Source: Acidimicrobiales bacterium (GTDB lineage Bacteria > Actinomycetota > Acidimicrobiia > Acidimicrobiales > RAAP-2). Taken from it: a stretch of 18,088 nucleotides of DNA. A program made the translations under genes and the position numbers. Of the stretch, positions 15,757 through 18,088 are shown one piece after another; the stretch's first letter is position 1; each line of letters starts with the position of its first letter. The notes beneath the pieces are model-generated. The model did not search any database. It worked only from the letters and a program-made list of their open reading frames with translations, and had not been told where the DNA came from. The stretch is taken from NCBI GenBank assembly GCA_017883125.1, contig JADGOD010000142.1, positions 1-18,088 on the forward strand. Reading direction: 5' to 3'.

Positions 15757-17459
15757 TCTCAGGCCGTGCCGGCGTTCCCTTCTGGGCACGTGCGGCGCGT
15801 CTCGTTGCCGCCGCGGGGACACTCGTCGTTGCCGGATTGGGTGCGTTGTCCCCGGAAGCGGCATCTGCGGCTCCAGTGAGCACGAGCGAGACGTTGAGCG
15901 TGAACCTCCCCGATCTGCTCAACGGCTGCGACCCGGTCGGCTCCAGCCTGTCTCCTGGTGCAAACCAGGTCCTCTCCCTCGTCCTGCCGAGCGCGTACAC
16001 CTCATCGGAGCGCGGCACCGTCGCACAGGCGAACTCATTCCTGGTGCAGGCCGAGGTCCAGGGCCTGTCGCCCCTGGTCGTGGACTACACCATCAAGAAG
16101 AGCGCTCACTGGGCCGATGGCGTGCCGATCGGCCGGAGCGACTTCATCGCCACGTGGAAACGCGGAGCTTCCGGGAGCGGTCCGGCGGCGGCTCAGTATC
16201 AGCTGATCAGGTCCATCACGGCCCCGAAGGGCGGCGCTGACGTCGTGGTGACGTTCAAGAGGCCGACAAGCTCATGGCAGGCGCTCTTCAGCCCCCTCCT
16301 CCCGGCGCAGGCAAGTGCTGCGTCCTATGCCACGTGCGCCAGCCCGACCCCGACCGTCGATCTCTCAGGCGGGCCCTACGTCATCATCCAGAGCTCGCCG
16401 ACCATGGTGGTCATGGTCCGGAATCCGGGATGGTGGGGAACGGTACCGGCATTCGACACGGTGTCCGTGATCGCTGGCCAGCCTGCCTCTCCGACGCCGT
16501 TTGACTCATCGACGACGCTTGGCGTCGATGAGGCGTCATGGCTGACGCCCGAGACCCTCTCGGGGATCTCGTCATCACCGGGGACCTCAGGCAGCCTGGC
16601 GCTATCGAATCGACTCGTAAGCATCGACTACGCCACTGCGAGACCCAACCCGGTCCCTCTCTTGATCCGGCAGGGTCTGTCGCACCTCCTCGATCGACGA
16701 GCGATCATCAGCTCTACGGTGGGAACGCTTGACCCGACCATCTCTCCGGCCACGAGCCTGCTGCTCACCCAGGGTCAACCCAACTACCAAGCTGACGCCA
16801 ACACTCCTGCACTCAACGCCTCTCCGACGACGCCAACGACGGCCCCGAAGAGGCAGCTGTCCAGCGACCCTCTGAGCCTGGCGAGCCGTTCCCTGAAGAA
16901 GGCCGGCTACCGGCTCGTTGGAGGGCAATGGATGAACGACAAGGGCCGGGCTCTCTCTGTCTCGCTGGCTGCCCCGCTTGATGATCGATGGGCGCTGGAG
17001 GCTGCGGACCAGGTCAAGCATCAGCTCTCCGGGCACGGCATCGAGGTCCGATTGGTCCTCGCCTCAAGCTCTCCGCAGGTGGCGTCATGGCTACGCAGCG
17101 GACGCACGCAGATGGGGGTCATCGTGAGACCATCTGACCCGTTCCTTGCTCACAGCGCCAGTTGGTACTCGACGGCGCGAAAGGTCCCGAACTCTCCCCT
17201 TTGGGGCGGATTCAGCGACAAGTCCGTCAACGCGATGGTCTCCCAAGCTTCGGCGGCGATGAATGCCGTCACGGCAACGTCGATCTATCAGAAGGTCGAC
17301 GGTCGCCTCTGGACCCTGCAGCCCTCGCTGCCGATCTTCACGGAACCGTCCCTCTTGGTATGGACGACCAGCATCGACGGAATCTCTCAGAATGCGTATC
17401 CACCCGGCACCTTGTCGGAGCTGCCGACCTGGAAGGTGCGCACGCCGAGCGTACGGTGA
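15753..17459 (+). CDS. Secreted family 5 solute-binding protein (OppA/DppA-like), no transporter partners
   Basis: The 568-residue protein starts with a Sec-type signal peptide: Arg at 13 and 16, a hydrophobic core at about 18-31, and a likely cleavage at AASA-AP around residues 39-41. There is no lipobox; the first cysteine is Cys59. The mature part resembles extracellular solute-binding family 5, which delivers oligopeptides or similar ligands to ABC importers: SAHWADGVPIGRSDFIATWK, SGGPYVIIQSSPTMVVMVRNPGWWG, VPLLIRQGLSHLLDRRAIIS, SLKKAGYRLVGGQW and LPIFTEPSLLVW occur in the family order. A Thr/Pro/Ala-rich linker (near 350-366) interrupts the second lobe. Permease and ATPase genes are absent downstream. 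The GTG start has no ribosome site and overlaps the secG stop by four bases. The ligand is unknown. A non-transport role, as proposed for the mycobacterial OppA-like lipoprotein LpqW in envelope glycolipid control, is possible but unproven. Confidence 0.8.
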   Translation: MISGRAGVPFWARAARLVAAAGTLVVAGLGALSPEAASAAPVSTSETLSVNLPDLLNGCDPVGSSLSPGANQVLSLVLPSAYTSSERGTVAQANSFLVQAEVQGLSPLVVDYTIKKSAHWADGVPIGRSDFIATWKRGASGSGPAAAQYQLIRSITAPKGGADVVVTFKRPTSSWQALFSPLLPAQASAASYATCASPTPTVDLSGGPYVIIQSSPTMVVMVRNPGWWGTVPAFDTVSVIAGQPASPTPFDSSTTLGVDEASWLTPETLSGISSSPGTSGSLALSNRLVSIDYATARPNPVPLLIRQGLSHLLDRRAIISSTVGTLDPTISPATSLLLTQGQPNYQADANTPALNASPTTPTTAPKRQLSSDPLSLASRSLKKAGYRLVGGQWMNDKGRALSVSLAAPLDDRWALEAADQVKHQLSGHGIEVRLVLASSSPQVASWLRSGRTQMGVIVRPSDPFLAHSASWYSTARKVPNSPLWGGFSDKSVNAMVSQASAAMNAVTATSIYQKVDGRLWTLQPSLPIFTEPSLLVWTTSIDGISQNAYPPGTLSELPTWKVRTPSVR

Positions 17460-17488
17460 TCTCGTCAGGGGAGTCGACCCGGCTTTGC

Positions 17489-17494
17489 TAGAGT
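17489..17494 (+). promoter_or_regulatory. Candidate -10 element of the tRNA-Leu gene
   Basis: TAGAGT at 17489-17494 matches TAnnnT and would start transcription near 17501, about 18 bases before the mature tRNA 5' end. No good -35 box stands at 16-18 bases; TCGACC at 17474-17479 is too close at nine. Placement after the stop codon of the solute-binding protein supports an independent promoter. Confidence 0.35.
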
Positions 17495-17518
17495 CAGAGG
17501 TCCGCACAGAGCGGCCAC

Positions 17519-17602
17519 GTCGGAGTGGCGGAATAGGCAGACGCGCTAGCTTGAGGGGCTAGTGCCCGCAAGGGCGTGGGGGTTCAAGTCCCCCCTCCGA
17601 CA
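17519..17602 (+). tRNA. tRNA-Leu (anticodon GAG)
   Basis: The 84-base gene folds as a class II tRNA. The acceptor stem GTCGGAG (17519-17525) pairs with CTCCGAC (17595-17601); the D stem is GCG/CGC (17528-17530, 17542-17544); the anticodon stem CTAGC/GCTAG encloses the loop TTGAGGG with anticodon GAG at 17553-17555, which reads CTC and CTT leucine codons. The 15-base variable arm forms GCCC-GCAA-GGGC, and the T arm GGGGG/CCCCC has the loop TTCAAGT. The discriminator is A (17602), as expected for leucine. The bases after it are CTT, so CCA is not encoded and must be added by a nucleotidyltransferase. All stems are fully paired. CTC is a frequent codon in the genes of this window. The 70-base spacer to the next gene shows no clear terminator. 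Confidence 0.97.
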
Positions 17603-17672
17603 CTTGGTTGGCATCCCCAATCGGCATATCGGGGGCACCCCAACGGGAGCGGCAGCCCACAGTCCAGCTCGG

Positions 17673-18088
17673 TCAATGCGAACCATCGAGGTCCTGTGTC
17701 GCAGCCCTGAGGCGCTGAAGCGTTGCCTCCATGTTCGCCACGAGGTCCGCGCGGCGATCCTTGATGCCCATGAGGTATCGGTCAGCAAAGCGGTAGTACC
17801 AGGGCATGTCGCGGAGCATCTCGAATGATTCCGTGACATTGGTGCCGTCGACAACAGGGTCGAAGCGATAGGTCCACTTGGTCATGTCCCGACCCCTGTG
17901 GCCAGTGACAAAGGAGAACTCCTGACCCGTGTCAGCCACAACGACCCGCGGCGTTGTGGACCAGCGGACTATCCCACGACGGTTGCTGCCCTTGAATCGG
18001 GCACCGACGGCTGGTCCGACTGCCCCATCGATCCACTCGCAGCGCTGACACTCCGGGCTCCACTCGCCCATACGCCGCACGTCCGACA
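17673..18088 (-). CDS. SRPBCC-family (polyketide cyclase/dehydrase-like) protein, 5' end cut by the window
   Basis: The frame stays open to the right edge, and the residues there (SDVRRMGEWSPEC) are a typical early segment of the START/SRPBCC helix-grip family, so roughly 15-20 N-terminal residues lie outside. About 138 residues are visible. They include GARFKGSNRRG, a beta-strand series with VVVADTGQEFSFVTG, TKWTYRFDPVVDGTNVTESFEM, and a long C-terminal helix (YLMGIKDRRADLVANMEATLQRLRAA) that closes the hydrophobic pocket. Such proteins bind lipids, polyketides or other small hydrophobic ligands; many in actinobacteria have no known function. The gene runs towards the tRNA and is not linked to the upstream operon. 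An in-frame GTG at 18080 exists but would cut into the conserved start, so I do not take it as the initiation codon. The ligand cannot be predicted. Confidence 0.8.
   Translation of the reverse strand, partial: SDVRRMGEWSPECQRCEWIDGAVGPAVGARFKGSNRRGIVRWSTTPRVVVADTGQEFSFVTGHRGRDMTKWTYRFDPVVDGTNVTESFEMLRDMPWYYRFADRYLMGIKDRRADLVANMEATLQRLRAATQDLDGSH

Noticed and set aside
17615..17634. CCCC/GGGG hairpin after tRNA-Leu as a terminator
   Set aside because: Only four pairs with a 12-base loop and no T-run; too weak to call.
18078..18080. GTG at 18080 (minus strand) as the start of the SRPBCC gene
   Set aside because: The frame stays open to the window edge, and the residues upstream (Ser-Asp) continue the conserved family segment, so the true start lies outside.

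Overview
This is a high-GC, chromosomal, mostly housekeeping window from an actinobacterium. The evidence is the run uvrC-rapZ-yvcK-gap-pgk-tpiA-secG, a coaE-uvrB pair, frequent GTG starts, a tRNA gene without encoded CCA, and an Arg in the RapZ P-loop. The lineage looks distant from the classical Streptomyces/Mycobacterium type: whiA is missing between yvcK and gap, and secG is followed by a coupled secreted solute-binding protein. An Acidimicrobiia-like organism is my best guess, but that is inference. No intergenic gap exceeds 300 bases; the longest is the nadA-uvrC divergent region of about 170 bases.

Layout. Bases 3-1786 hold the tail of a cell-surface polysaccharide locus: the C-terminal part of a Wzx/MATE-like flippase and a GT4 glycosyltransferase. 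After a hairpin, bases 1893-7431 carry coaE, uvrB and uvrA on the + strand. nadA (quinolinate synthase) lies alone on the - strand at 7579-8694, convergent with uvrA and divergent from uvrC. Bases 8867-17459 form one tight + strand chain of eight genes: uvrC, rapZ, yvcK, gap, pgk, tpiA, secG and a family 5 solute-binding protein. Five of its seven junctions overlap by 4 or 8 bases, and the other two gaps are 25 and 15 bases. A tRNA-Leu(GAG) gene follows at 17519-17602. The window ends inside a - strand SRPBCC (polyketide-cyclase-like) gene.

How the genes fit together. UvrA, UvrB and UvrC make up the complete nucleotide excision repair incision machinery, all within about 8.3 kb. RapZ and YvcK are regulators tied to amino-sugar/UDP-sugar sensing and carbon flux, and they sit directly in front of three consecutive glycolytic enzymes. 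SecG is a Sec translocon subunit, and the protein coupled to it has a Sec signal peptide. CoaE (last step of CoA synthesis) and NadA (de novo NAD synthesis) are cofactor genes placed among the repair genes.

I found no mobile element, CRISPR array, toxin-antitoxin pair, phage gene or clear new system. The points most worth a second look are small: the missing whiA, a possible leaderless-transcript signature shared by uvrA, uvrC and rapZ, a changed substrate-loop motif in PGK, the orphan non-lipoprotein solute-binding protein coupled to secG, and the structured convergent and divergent spacers around nadA.
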